A stretch of DNA of 64,000 nucleotides, from NCBI GenBank assembly GCA_963556145.1, contig OY744472.1, forward strand, positions 4,898,001 to 4,962,000, written 5' to 3'. Below the pieces are notes generated by a model. The model did not search any database. It was not told the DNA's origin and saw nothing but the letters and a program-made list of their open reading frames with translations. Position numbers and translations under genes: made by a program. This stretch comes from Hygrocybe punicea. Lineage: Eukaryota; Basidiomycota; Agaricomycetes; Agaricales; Hygrophoraceae. Positions 34,334 to 44,399 of this stretch are shown piece by piece. How positions within the stretch are numbered: position 1 is the stretch's first letter; each line of letters starts with the position of its first letter.

Positions 34334-35817
34334 TCATACCACCCGATAGGGATGTCCGTCAAGGCGATAAGACTCTGGTTCCAACTTGACAGCCGTAGGC
34401 ATTGTTAAATGGTGTTCAGAACTGGGAGAAAGGGTCGACGTCAATCGGTTTCTGTTCGGTGTCCTTCCACTCGAGTTAGGCGGAACATCCATATTTGCGA
34501 CCGTAGTCCGGAGGTTGAGGACGAGACGGCAAGACAACAAGACCGTGAAGATGAGCGTAGGCCTATCGGTGGCAAAAAAAGTGAGGGAAGACAGCAGTTG
34601 TAGGAAAGCCCAAATGGCTCACGTGAGATTGACAACCCATGTTAAAGAGTTCGGGGCGATCAAAAATATGATAACATTTACACAGTTCATTGTGCAGATG
34701 GCAAAAAAGTAGAAGACGCCGTCCCTCCATATAACGAAAATTAACGGCGCAGTGACGTCACGTCTCCAGAATTTGTACGTTTTCCAGGCCGTCAACCTGG
34801 ATGAGGATGTGACAGCATTTGAATTTAGGGAGAATTTCAACCACATCACATCGAGATGCTTTTTACATACCCAAAAGTAATGGTGTCGTAGAAAAGGGGT
34901 ACGGACTGGTAATTCACTGTAAGCCTCTGCGGAAAAGGTGCTACAACAAAAGCGCGAGATGATAGTACTCACAGAAAATTCAATCATCCAACCACGGGGA
35001 GCCGGTATCGCGACGCACGATGGAGCGACAGGTTGGGACGTCAAGCTTATCGTGATCCCTGAGAGACACACTTCAACGAGAAGTATGCAGGATAGTACTG
35101 TTGCAACCATCCGACTCTGTGAATAAAGCTAGCGGCCTCGCCTTAGCATTGAGTACGACGAGACAAATCTCGGAGGTGGATTTACAGCGTACACACGAAC
35201 ACCGAGAATCATTTGGGAAAGGACCGTCGAGATCAGATTTCCTACTGGATTCCAATAGAACATGTCTGTCGGTGAGAATATTAGTAGAGGACAGTAATGA
35301 CTTTGGTTACGTGCAGACTCGCATTTGCATGCCGCTGGACCCCAAGCGTCGGCCATTATAGACACAACAACAGAAAGTCTTTCAAATAATGTGTGTTATG
35401 CTTGAACCGAAACGTCTTCGAAGAAGACCTACTGCATTAATCCAAAGTACCGATTGACTGAGTTGTTTTGATAAATGTTAACGGCGACAAAGGGAACAGC
35501 ATGTTTGTGGCCAAGAGTACTGACCCAGGTATAAGACACTGACAAACTGCATATCCAGGTGATAAGGATACGACCATGTTGTTCAAAATTATCACAAACA
35601 TACGGTGAATTTCTTCTTCCAGATGCGCTGGTATTCTTGTGGCAGGCAAATTATCGAGTCCCAACCGTAAATACAGAACCTAGGATGGTCGACGAAGTGT
35701 TAGCCTGTTACGGCTGGGAACATTATGGACATCCACAAACGCTCCGGCAGCCCACACCAAAATTGCTCGCGCTGGATCCTGGTTCACTGGTGCTGGAGTT
35801 GCCGGAGTCGAAGACAT
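34334..35817 (-). CDS. DUF6533-like multi-spanning membrane protein
   Basis: Ten short exons (35817-35741, 35679-35604, 35546-35525, 35457-35433, 35378-35311, 35265-35186, 35128-34973, 34926-34871, 34796-34623, 34562-34334) join in phase to 320 aa. The order of motifs follows the Agaricomycete DUF6533 family: YGWDSIICLPQEYQRIWKKK, VLYLVNRYFGLMQ, NLISTVLSQMILGVRVYALY, MVATVLSCILLVEVCLSGIT, LFYDTITFGLTAWKTY, LIFVIWRDGVFYFFAI and LLSCRLVLNLR near the end. I count about six to seven transmembrane segments; the C-terminal tail is cytosolic-looking and Ser/Thr/Pro-rich. The family is probably located in the plasma membrane or endomembranes; function unknown. Microexons of 22 and 25 bp make automatic prediction difficult. 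Confidence 0.87.
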
Positions 35818-36956
35818 GGTGGTAGCGTTCAGGGTGGACAGCAGCTAATCTCGTTCCCATGGGAAGGACCAGAGAAGCCTTTGATGAAGGTACCTAGGTG
35901 GAGAATGGGGTTCCAGACTCGGAACATAACGTGTTAGTCCCTGATGTCCGGTGTCTGTTCGTACAATGAAAACTCGACAGTGCAACATTTCAACTGTACT
36001 GAACACTGAACAAAATCCCAATTTCTGAAAATATAATTTCAGCTTTACAAAAAGTATGAAGAATAAAACTTTACAGTTTTCAGCCGTCACTGACAATGTG
36101 GCTTCCAGTTGCATAGGTATTGTAAATGTGTATCATGTTATAGATACACATTGACAGCCTGAGATTGTGCCGTGTGTGATCGGACCAAACGTCTTCAACT
36201 TTTCTCCGGTCCGGGGTTATTATTATTACGTAATAATGCTTATGTCCGAATCTGTACCGATCTCTGAAAAAACTTTACACTCACGACACGAAAAACTACT
36301 AGTTACCATTAGGATTCAAAACCAACAACGGACAGCCAGTGTGAAAGCTCAGTCAGATAGCGACCGTTGCGAGTCGTTATGCAGAGGATGTCAAACGAGC
36401 ACGATCAAGCGACCACTGGCAGAGTCAGGCCTGTCAGTGGTTGTGTTGGATTCAGGTATGTATTCGCTTCCGACTTCTTCATAGTGACTCTGCCCTGTTC
36501 TTGATAGGAAATTGATTTGGTTTGTTAATAGGTGAACAGGTTGAAGAATACGACCCAGTGACAGGTCGGCGTCGGCGTTCATCTCAAGTCCTGAAACCTG
36601 AAGAGCCGGACGTTAGAGGTTATGTATTGCTCTCATCAACATAAAATTCAGCTCAAGGATTTTCATAACGGTTATTCGAAGACCTCGGAAAGAGGTGTCG
36701 AAGGATTTTCAGGTTAACTTGTGCGCACCATCACTTGTCCCAAGTCGTGAAACGGTGACGGACAATAAGTACACTGGATGATAGTCTATGTCGTTACAGG
36801 AAGCACGGTCGCTTTATAAAGTTCAACCATTTCCCAAGGCCGGGTGGGATACATTAAGAAGACAATGCAGTGACATGATGGGTCCTGCCTCAGACTGGAA
36901 AGTCACAGGTCCTCAACTGGATTACAGTGAGATTAGCAGAAAACCTACGATTCGGC
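35818..36956. other. Intergenic region
   Basis: It contains only short ORFs of random character between two minus-strand genes. Confidence 0.45.
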
Positions 36957-37759
36957 TTATCCAGAATGACGCTTTAACCCTAAGAGGGTCAGGACGTGCG
37001 TCCGGTTGTGTCTGATTCCAAAGGGAGGGATGAACAGTGAAAAGATCCCGCACACCATTGTTGAGGTGACCTTGACGACCAGAGGTTGATACGCCCAGAC
37101 AAAAATCATCAGGCCAAAGATGAAAAAGGCCATCCCCAATATCACAGCAAAGGGGCCCATGACAATTGACATCGAAACCCATCTGTCAATGAGCGAACAG
37201 TTGTCGACTGGAAGCTTCTGCGCTCTTTCGCCATTCTGCCAGCATTTGTGCAGATGATCCTCCTCGTCTTTGGTTAGCATCTCGAACCATCTTGCTGAGC
37301 TGAAGCTCATTACGGCAGAGAATATGTCCGCGAGCAGTCCAGCAACGAAAAATGCATTGATGACATGGTAAGCAAGGCCATCACCAGCGAGTGTCGACGA
37401 CAGAACTTGAGCTTGCGTGCTAGCCAAAAATGTAGCCTGCGAACATAAAAACGAGTGAGATCCAGTGATAAAAAATCAAAGTCAAGTGACTGAGACTCAC
37501 GAGGATAGCGAGTGTTTTATAGCCATCCTCGGACAGCTTCCTGTGGTTGCGGCCCTCCCATCTGTCGGCGAGTTCTGAACAATTTCAACACAGCAAAAAG
37601 GAAGGTTGACTAGTACTGACCAACTTGAGCTTGTTCCATTTGACTGAGATCAGAAGGAGCCAGGCTCAAAATGTCAGAAATGTTGGTAGAACAGTAACGG
37701 TCGGTCGACCGACCATCACTTTCTTCTTTCATGCTGGGGGGTTGGGTAGCCTGGTGCAT
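36957..37759 (-). CDS. Three-span membrane protein, basidiomycete-type
   Basis: Three exons (37759-37621, 37574-37501, 37436-36957) give 230 aa. The N-terminus is hydrophilic (DILSLAPSDLSQMEQAQV), followed by ELADRWEGRNHRKLSEDGYK. Three hydrophobic segments follow: INAFFVAGLLADIFSAVMSF, VSMSIVMGPFAVILGMAFFI and STMVCGIFSLFIPPFGI. This arrangement recalls a frequent Agaricomycete family of small membrane proteins with no assigned role; I cannot name it. An in-frame upstream ATG at 37915 would add a cysteine-rich leader, but the internal start fits better. Confidence 0.75.
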
Positions 37760-38009
37760 TGTGAGAGTACTTTTTAAAAGGGGGACTGTCGCTTGTTGAG
37801 ATGGACGTACATGTACTTCCACTCCATTCGCTTTCCGACTTGATTGCAACGACGGTTTTGTAACAAAAGAACAATACGTTGCAGTATTCGGGTAGTAACC
37901 CACATCACAAAACAATCCATGCAGTCGTCAAAGCCCTTAGAGTGTTGTTCTAACTTGAAGGTTCGGTTGTCGTCTGTTTTGCATTTAGAAAATAGCAACG
38001 AGGATTTTG

Positions 38010-38105
38010 CAGCTGATTCGGAAATTCTTGTCCCACGGTTCAAAAAGTGCGAAAAAAATCAAAAAAATCAAAAAAATCAAAAAAACATTTGCTCCCTCAA
38101 TACCA
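38010..38105 (+). repeat. Left terminal inverted repeat
   Basis: It matches the reverse complement of 41122-41219, including the AATCAAAAAA run and TTTGCTCCCTCAATACC. Confidence 0.88.
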
Positions 38106-38309
38106 GCTAGAATCGCCTACATTTACATGGTCAGACCCATAAACCCTCAGAGAACACCCTAATGAAGATCTTCGCGCATTAACAGATGTCAATTTCTCGA
38201 AGATTTACATGGTTTGTGAAGACCAATTGCGCCTTCGCTGGCTTCTCCACATCGGAATACAAGTTTGGGAATCCAAATGGAGACACCTTTATTCATCAGC
38301 AAATCGGCA

Positions 38310-38470
38310 ATTTGTCTGACAGGTCTGGGGCGGTATGGGCCTGACCAGTCCCGACCATAAAACCATTCAGACCATGATGTTAGATTCTAATTTCTTCCGA
38401 CCACTTCCAGATGGCATCGTCTGGACCAGACCACTTCCAGACCAGCTCAGACACTTCCAGACCATGTATA
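38310..38470. repeat. Left subterminal CCAGACCA repeats
   Basis: At least six copies of ACTTCCAGACCA, CCAGACCACTT or CTGGACCAGACC lie within 160 bp. The complementary GGTCTGG motifs lie at about 40150-40310. Confidence 0.7.
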
Positions 38471-38579
38471 ATGTATTATATTAACAGAAACATAATACAT
38501 TGATAACAAATTTTCAAAACATAAATGTTCCAGAGCCTATACTGCAACCATTCTCTTCATCATCCACCACCTGTCATCA

Positions 38580-38974
38580 TTATCCATCAATATGGGACCC
38601 CGATGTGGCACATTGGGAATGGGTCGGTTCGCAGCCCTCGCATTTGATCTTCTTGCGGCTGAGGCGGAAAAGTCAGGATGCGAGAGAGATGAGCTGGATG
38701 ATGATGAGAAGGCTGACCGACAACTCTCGCAAGCCCTCCAGACGCGGCGACGTTGCAGCAGCACTGGCTTTGATGTGTTCAGTGTCGGGAATTGGCGTTC
38801 GGCTGGGGCCGACTTGGTTTCCTGTCCATCGCACACAGCCCTGGGCTCGGTGTTGCCCGTTTGTCCGTCAGGACCATCATGGGCAGGGCCGTTCAGTGCT
38901 AGCAGTGGCTTTGTCGCCATACTTTGTTCCCGGGGGTGGCACGACGGCATAGGCTCAGGGTATGCACCAACCAT
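38580..38974 (-). CDS. Truncated Zn2Cys6-type protein inside the TIR element
   Basis: Two exons (38974-38718, 38658-38580) joined by GTCAGC...CTCAG give 111 aa. The splice creates RVWRACESCRRKKIKCEGC, the start of a fungal Zn2Cys6 DNA-binding cluster, followed by EPTHSQCATSGSHIDG and a stop. The last cysteines of the normal six-cysteine pattern are absent or displaced, so the domain is incomplete. The region upstream is low in complexity, and more exons may exist toward 40070 on the same strand (several intron-like GTACG...CCCAG segments). It is either a captured host transcription-factor piece or the remnant of a gene native to the element. Confidence 0.5.
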
Positions 38975-40149
38975 AGTTGGTCAGTAACAGACGTGAAAAA
39001 ATTCGTACCTTTGCCAGCCGGGGTGGGCACACCCTCACCACGCCTGCTGCCCATCTGCCCCGTATTCCCTCACACCGCCCTCGTCGTCTGATGCATTTTG
39101 TTTCTTGAGAGCGTTGTCGGTACAGACATTGAGGTGGGCATGTATACGGGTATGGGTGTGAGCTGGGCACGGCCAGGCAGTCAGTAAACCAGACAAGAAA
39201 AGAGAAAAAACGTACCAACTTAGTGGGCCCACTGCTTCTGTTGCACTGGACTTGTCGTCGTCTCCTCCTGGTTGCCGTTGGTATCCCACACTGGCTCTTG
39301 TTCGTGGTACGTGTGGTGGGTGGAGATGTTGAGGTACACGTGGGCTGGGCACGGGTATCATAGTAGTTAGTAACGGGCAAAATAAAAATAAAAACAAATT
39401 ACAGCAGTGGCATGATAGCCCCCGCTGCTCTCGTCGTTGCTAGACTTATCTCCACTGTTGTATTGGTCGCCATTGGGGTGTTCAGGCCATAGCCTTCAGA
39501 TGGTGGCGTCGATCCACTTTGCCAGACATTGCACATTGGGCTCTTGGGCTGTTTGGGCGTTGGACACGATGTAATCTTTTTTTTTTGCGTGTAATTTACA
39601 TACCTTGAGGGGGGGCATGTTGCTTGGGCTTCGTTGCCTATCATTGGCTATGTCACTGCGGTGGCCATCAATACAGTTGATAAACAGTGAAAATAATGAA
39701 AAACTTAACTTTGCTGTGGTGAGCACAATGGGTCCACTCTCTGTCCACCTTGCAGTGTTGTCTTGTGCCAGATGTTGTTTGCTGCCATTGCCGTCACGTC
39801 TCCGTTGCATGTGAGCTGGTGGCATTACATTTGAGAGTAGAATGTAGTAATTGAAAAAGCGAAAAGGCTTACATTTAGGTGGTACACCAACTCCACGGCA
39901 CATTCAGCCTTTGGGCGCATTGATCACCGTTCGTCTAGCCTGTCTTGTCATTGGCTTTGGGGGCGCATTTGGTTGCTGTTTGTTGCGCGAGGGTGGTGGA
40001 ATCTGTATTGAAATATTCACACGGTTGAAAACTGCACGGACCATACTTACCTCTATATAATGTGAGTTATTAGTACTTGATATCGTAGCTTGTTTACACT
40101 TGATATCGTAGCTTGTTTACACTTAGCAATAATTTATCTTGGTTCTCGA

Positions 40150-40310
40150 AAATTATATAAGTGGTCTGGCGGGTCTGCCGCCATCATAGTATCTTAGCTG
40201 TCGTGGTCTGATGTGTCTGGGAAGGTCTGGGAAGGTTGTGAAAATCATGTCAGAACAAATTGGTCTGGGTCAGACCGCTCCAGACCAGAAAGTCTCTCAG
40301 AACCTTTTGT
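40150..40310. repeat. Right subterminal GGTCTGG repeats
   Basis: Copies of GTGGTCTG, AAGGTCTGGGAAGG and TTGGTCTGGGTCAGACC occur within 160 bp, inverted relative to 38310-38470. Confidence 0.65.
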
Positions 40311-41121
40311 CGATTTGCTGATGTTGGCGTAGACAAGGTTTCAGAAGCTGAGGGTGTCAAGAAAGATGTTCTGTCAAGGTACAGTCGTCTCCCACTTGCC
40401 TGCCGTGACACTCATTCTCAATCAGTTTAGCAATAGCGGAATCGACGATTGGGACGATTCGCACCTCCCAGGCCCTCCCAAAACTAGGCAGAGGCCCCGT
40501 GCCGTTTTCAACAAGTGGGTTCAAATGTTGCAATGAGCAGTTGCTGAGTGGCCGATAGGGACAGTGAAGACGTTAAGCAAAGAGTTTGTTGGCTTTCCCT
40601 ACTACTCCGAGTGGGTTCGAGATGATGGGGCAAGCAAATTCTCGCATCAAAGGAGTGGAACACAACTGTTATGCTTGTGGCAACGGCATCGCCAACGACA
40701 CCAAAGAGCAGCAATCAGCGAGAGTATTAGGTGTGTACTCTCTGTCAGTTTGCATTCAAGGTCATACTCCAGAGTCACTCAGTCACTCCACTCTGTCTCA
40801 GACTCTGGGTCTGTTCGGCAAGCCTTGGGCAGTCCCCAAATATTGAAGTACTATTGTGTTCGGTGCCAGTAATGTTTTAACATATACTCTGTGTATACCA
40901 ACTTCCTTGCCTTATCCATAGTAACTGCTGTTGTGCCTGCTTCAACAATTTCATGTTCAGGATACCCGCTCACTCGAATTGATCTTGTAGAAGAATTTTG
41001 GTTAGGCTGCCTTAGGCAATGTGCTTGGTGGAGACACCAACAGATTCAAGCCTTCCAGCAGTGGCCGCAACACTCCTTGTTTCATTTCGTAGCTGATATG
41101 GCAGTAACCCATGGTGAATGA

Positions 41122-41219
41122 ATGGTATTGAGGGAGCAAATGTTTTTTTGATTTTTTTTGATTTTTTTGATTTTTTTCGCACTTTTTGAACCGTGGGACA
41201 AGAATTTCCGAATCAGCTG
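41122..41219 (-). repeat. Right terminal inverted repeat
   Basis: This is the reverse complement of the left end, ending AAGAATTTCCGAATCAGCTG. Confidence 0.88.
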
Positions 41220-41627
41220 TGAAGGCCGAATTCTCGACATAACAGGCCTAGGCTCGTGCATAGTTCAACTAATTGATATTGACTTTTCCACAACTTGAAG
41301 CCCCACCCGGAAATTCAAGACAACTCTGTGCCTTGATGCCATCCTAAGACTCCGAAGGAGATGCTGGCTGCAGCTCCGGATCCGTTCACAAAGAACGAGG
41401 ATGAACTTTCGAGAATCCTGCCGAGTTCTTTACATTGTCCACAATACCTTAACCCAATATTAAAACCAATATAATGCAGATAGATAACGTCGGGATGCTC
41501 ATGAAGGGGTTCTGGATAAACCAATGGGTATAAAGTGGGATATGCAACGGGAAATGAATGTCGGGAACTAGAAGGGGTCCGTTGAGTAACTAATATTAAT
41601 GCAGAGCAAAGAATGATACGTACTTCC

Positions 41628-42407
41628 TCAGCCTGATATACGTCTCTTCTCTTTCTCTTTCTCTTGAAAGTACACCCACACCCCGAATGCAACGCCGAAC
41701 GCACTTACCAGTCCAAAAACTATGCCGATTATATCACCGGTGTTCAGCCCTCCCTTGCCATTTGACCCCCCAGACCCAGACCCTGTAACTGGGACGGAAA
41801 ATGTTGGTGTACTTGATATAGTCGATGGCGTCGTCGTTGCAGTGGTTTTAGTAGTTGTGGGGGGCGTTGGCACCACCGTGACGGAGGTAGTTTCGACTGC
41901 AGTAGTAGTGGTTTGAACTGGTGGGGGAGGAGGGGGAGGGGAAGATGCCGACGTGGCCTGAAGATGATAGCAGCCGTCCGTGACCACACTCTGCGACCTA
42001 GCTGCCAGACAACCTGGATAGACTGGGATGCTATTGTCCGCAGTTATTGGCGTTGCGCAGAATGTCTGGAATGTCCCATCTCCCACCATCCCACTTGCGC
42101 AAAGGTAGATTTGTCCAGGATTCGTAGCGGGCACTGACCACTCAGCTCCACCGAAACGAGTCCCATCGGGCGCATAATAACCAATCGAGATCTCTTGACT
42201 GAGATGCGCGCCAAGGACGGAAGCGTAGTCCCCACCACAGGAGAGGGCTGTTGTCTGGCCTGCTGTAGGGTAATAACACCAAGTGTGTTCATGATTTTGC
42301 TGTATATAGCCACTGGAGCAGGAGGTGGGTATGGAAAACCCGCACAACGAATGTCGGGCACACAGGGACGTAAAAAATATACGCAAGGCTACCTTCCGTT
42401 TGGGCAT
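41628..42407 (-). CDS. Secreted cysteine-rich protein with single membrane anchor
   Basis: The 259-aa ORF has a hydrophobic N-terminus, then a Cys-rich ectodomain (SCSSGYIQQNHEHTWCYYP, ALSCGGDYASVLG, GQIYLCASG, FCATPITADNSIP), a Pro run, a Thr/Ser-rich stalk probably O-mannosylated, a transmembrane helix (DIIGIVFGLVSAFGVAFGVW) and a short basic tail (KEKEKEKRR). This sensor-like layout (ectodomain, stalk, one helix) resembles fungal wall-stress proteins in shape only. The ectodomain is a close paralogue of the protein at 42732-43411. The start could be a later Met or lie in another exon, as the leader is weak for a signal peptide. Confidence 0.7.
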   Translation of the reverse strand: MPKRKVALRIFFTSLCARHSLCGFSIPTSCSSGYIQQNHEHTWCYYPTAGQTTALSCGGDYASVLGAHLSQEISIGYYAPDGTRFGGAEWSVPATNPGQIYLCASGMVGDGTFQTFCATPITADNSIPVYPGCLAARSQSVVTDGCYHLQATSASSPPPPPPPVQTTTTAVETTSVTVVPTPPTTTKTTATTTPSTISSTPTFSVPVTGSGSGGSNGKGGLNTGDIIGIVFGLVSAFGVAFGVWVYFQEKEKEKRRISG

Positions 42408-42731
42408 TAATATTAATGGTTTGAGGTCGGCAAGTGGATAATACGAGGTGTGGAAGGTTGAAACCCACCTAAGAGGAACTTGAAAAAAATGGCAGTGTTA
42501 GCTATTATCAGTATCTACTCGAGCGTTGAATAACGTTGAATGTTCAATTTAACGACAAAGACCGTGGTATTACGATGATAATAACATCGCACTCCACTAG
42601 CAAATTTAACGCATTCCATACAAATACTATCAAGATACCTATTCACTGTGACCTTGTCCTGGACGAAAAAAGGGGTGGTTGAGGAAGGAAAGTATGGCTA
42701 TTATCGTGGAGGTAGAATTATGGATGGACAG

Positions 42732-43411
42732 TCAAGCCAGCAAAAGCAACGCAGTCAGCAGCGTGGCAAGAGAGGCAGTGGTAACGAGGTGACGGTATGG
42801 CAATCGCCCTGTCAACGTTTCAGAAGACTTGTGAGTTCAAGTAATTAGCAAAAAAGAAAGGCAAAAAACGTACGAGGACCAGCATTATATACAAATACCG
42901 TAACTGTCGGAGGTGATCCTCGAGTCCACGTCCCTGTGGAGATCAACGACGAATCCGTCGGGTACGGTAATTGGCCAGGATCATAGCATCTGTCCGTGAC
43001 CACACTCTGCGCGTTAGCCACCACACAACTTGGATACTGTGGGATGCTATTGTCCGCAGTTATTGGCGTCGCACAGAATGTCTGGTATGTTCCATCTCCC
43101 GCCCTCCCACTTGCACAAAGGTATATTTGTCCTGGATTCGTTGGCGGCACCACCCATTCAGCCCCACCCGACCGCGTGCCATCAGGTTGATAATAGCCGA
43201 TGGACGTGGTTTGATTGAGATGCACACCGAGGATAAAGGTGTAGTCGCCTCCACATGAGACCGCACGTGTAGCGCCTGCGACGGGGTAGTAACACCAAGT
43301 GTGATTGTGGTTCTGCTGTACGTAGCCGTCAGCACAAGAACTGGGGAGACTGAACGCGGCGCTGGTCAAGTGAGCATGGTAGAGGATGGGCAGAAAATAC
43401 AGATAAAACAT
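42732..43411 (-). CDS. Secreted cysteine-rich paralogue with GPI-anchor-like end
   Basis: Two exons (43411-42874, 42808-42732) give 204 aa. A signal peptide (FYLYFLPILYHAHLTSAAFS) precedes the same cysteine ectodomain as in the gene downstream (DGYVQQNHNHTWCYYP, AVSCGGDYTFILG, GQIYLCASG, FCATPITADNSIP). After the intron the protein ends in RHLVTTASLATLLTALLLLA, a hydrophobic tail without basic residues, as in GPI-anchored proteins. I chose the second in-frame Met because it gives a clean signal peptide. Tandem duplication followed by a change of membrane anchoring is the likely history. Confidence 0.78.
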
Positions 43412-43819
43412 GGCGGATGAACCAGAAGTCCTCAGGCAGTGCCACATAAGGACAGCCAAACAAATTCCGCGGGTGCATAAATCTTGGGTCGGGCGTCAGT
43501 CAATGATAGCCAGGCAGATGGTGTGCGGAGGGAATCGCTTCGTTTTGCCCCGTCGTCTTGCGGGGCCAGAAGGTCGTCTTGTCGTTACCGTGACAAATAC
43601 TGTACTTGAACTTTTTTTGCCTGACGAAAATTTAACGATTCCATCACATTATATAGTGTACAACGCAGAACTTGACCCTACTATCAGAGTAAAGAGGATA
43701 AGGAATTTCCTGCACATACGTCCGAATGAGATATGCGACCGTGAGAAAGCAAACTGGATCACTGAATAAACGCGACCGGGATACTTATTGGGTTGCGACT
43801 TACCTGTCTAGCCGGGACA

Positions 43820-44399
43820 TCAGCTGGTGGCATATTTTTTGGACATGCTTTCCAAGGGATTCCAAAATGCTTGAGCCTTTTGCATCTCCATATTTTCTGT
43901 CATAGTCTGCTGCTGCAGCTGGTTGTACTGGTTTAACATGCTGTTGAACTGGGACGCATTACTCTTGCTCTTTCGTGATGGCGTCTTGGTCCTAGATGGT
44001 GGGGTCTTGGATCTTGGTGGAGGCGTCTTCGGCCTGGGTGACGGCGTCTTCGACTTCGGCGGGGCGCGCGATTCAAGATATCCAACTTCTCGACCAAAGA
44101 GGTTCCCATGTATCTCTGCTTCACGGCCATACATGACCGCCCGCCTAAAAAATAGCACTTAGATAATAGCACGAAATGACAAAGATACATACTCACCGGT
44201 CAAAAGAACTTTCTATTTCACTAGCTGCCAATGATGGCGTTCTTTCCCATACGCCAGCTGACTGTCTGGAAAAGCAAAGCAAATAAATGAAACATTGCTC
44301 CAGGTGGTTGCGAAATGCACGTACTGTATAGGCAGCAATGGAGGAAGTTGTGCCAAATATCATAGCGGCCAAGATAAAAATGGACGGTGTGTGAACCAT
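43820..44399 (-). CDS. Small single-anchor protein with SKTP/PRPKTP repeats
   Basis: Three exons (44399-44325, 44261-44197, 44144-43820) give 154 aa. The N-terminus is one hydrophobic segment (IFILAAMIFGTTSSIAAY), which may be a signal anchor or a mitochondrial inner-membrane segment. A conserved-looking part follows (ERTPSLAASEIES, RRAVMYGREAEIHGNLFG). Then come four tandem variants of SKTPSPRPKTPPP, a Gln-rich helix (NQYNQLQQQTMTENMEMQ) and the end. I do not recognise the family. Confidence 0.65.

Larger units (their letters stand above)
38010..41219. mobile_element. 3.2-kb element with terminal inverted repeats
   Basis: The ends are near-perfect inverted repeats of about 95 bp. They start with CAGCTGATTCGGAAATTCTT, contain the run (AAAAAATC)n, and end with ACATTTGCTCCCTCAATACC. 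The flanking bases on both sides are TG, so the target duplication is at most two bases or has been lost. No transposase was recognised inside; a minus-strand gene fragment with a Zn2Cys6 motif lies at 38580-38974. Subterminal regions carry GTCTGG-rich repeats in opposite orientation. It is probably a non-autonomous DNA transposon. Confidence 0.85.
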
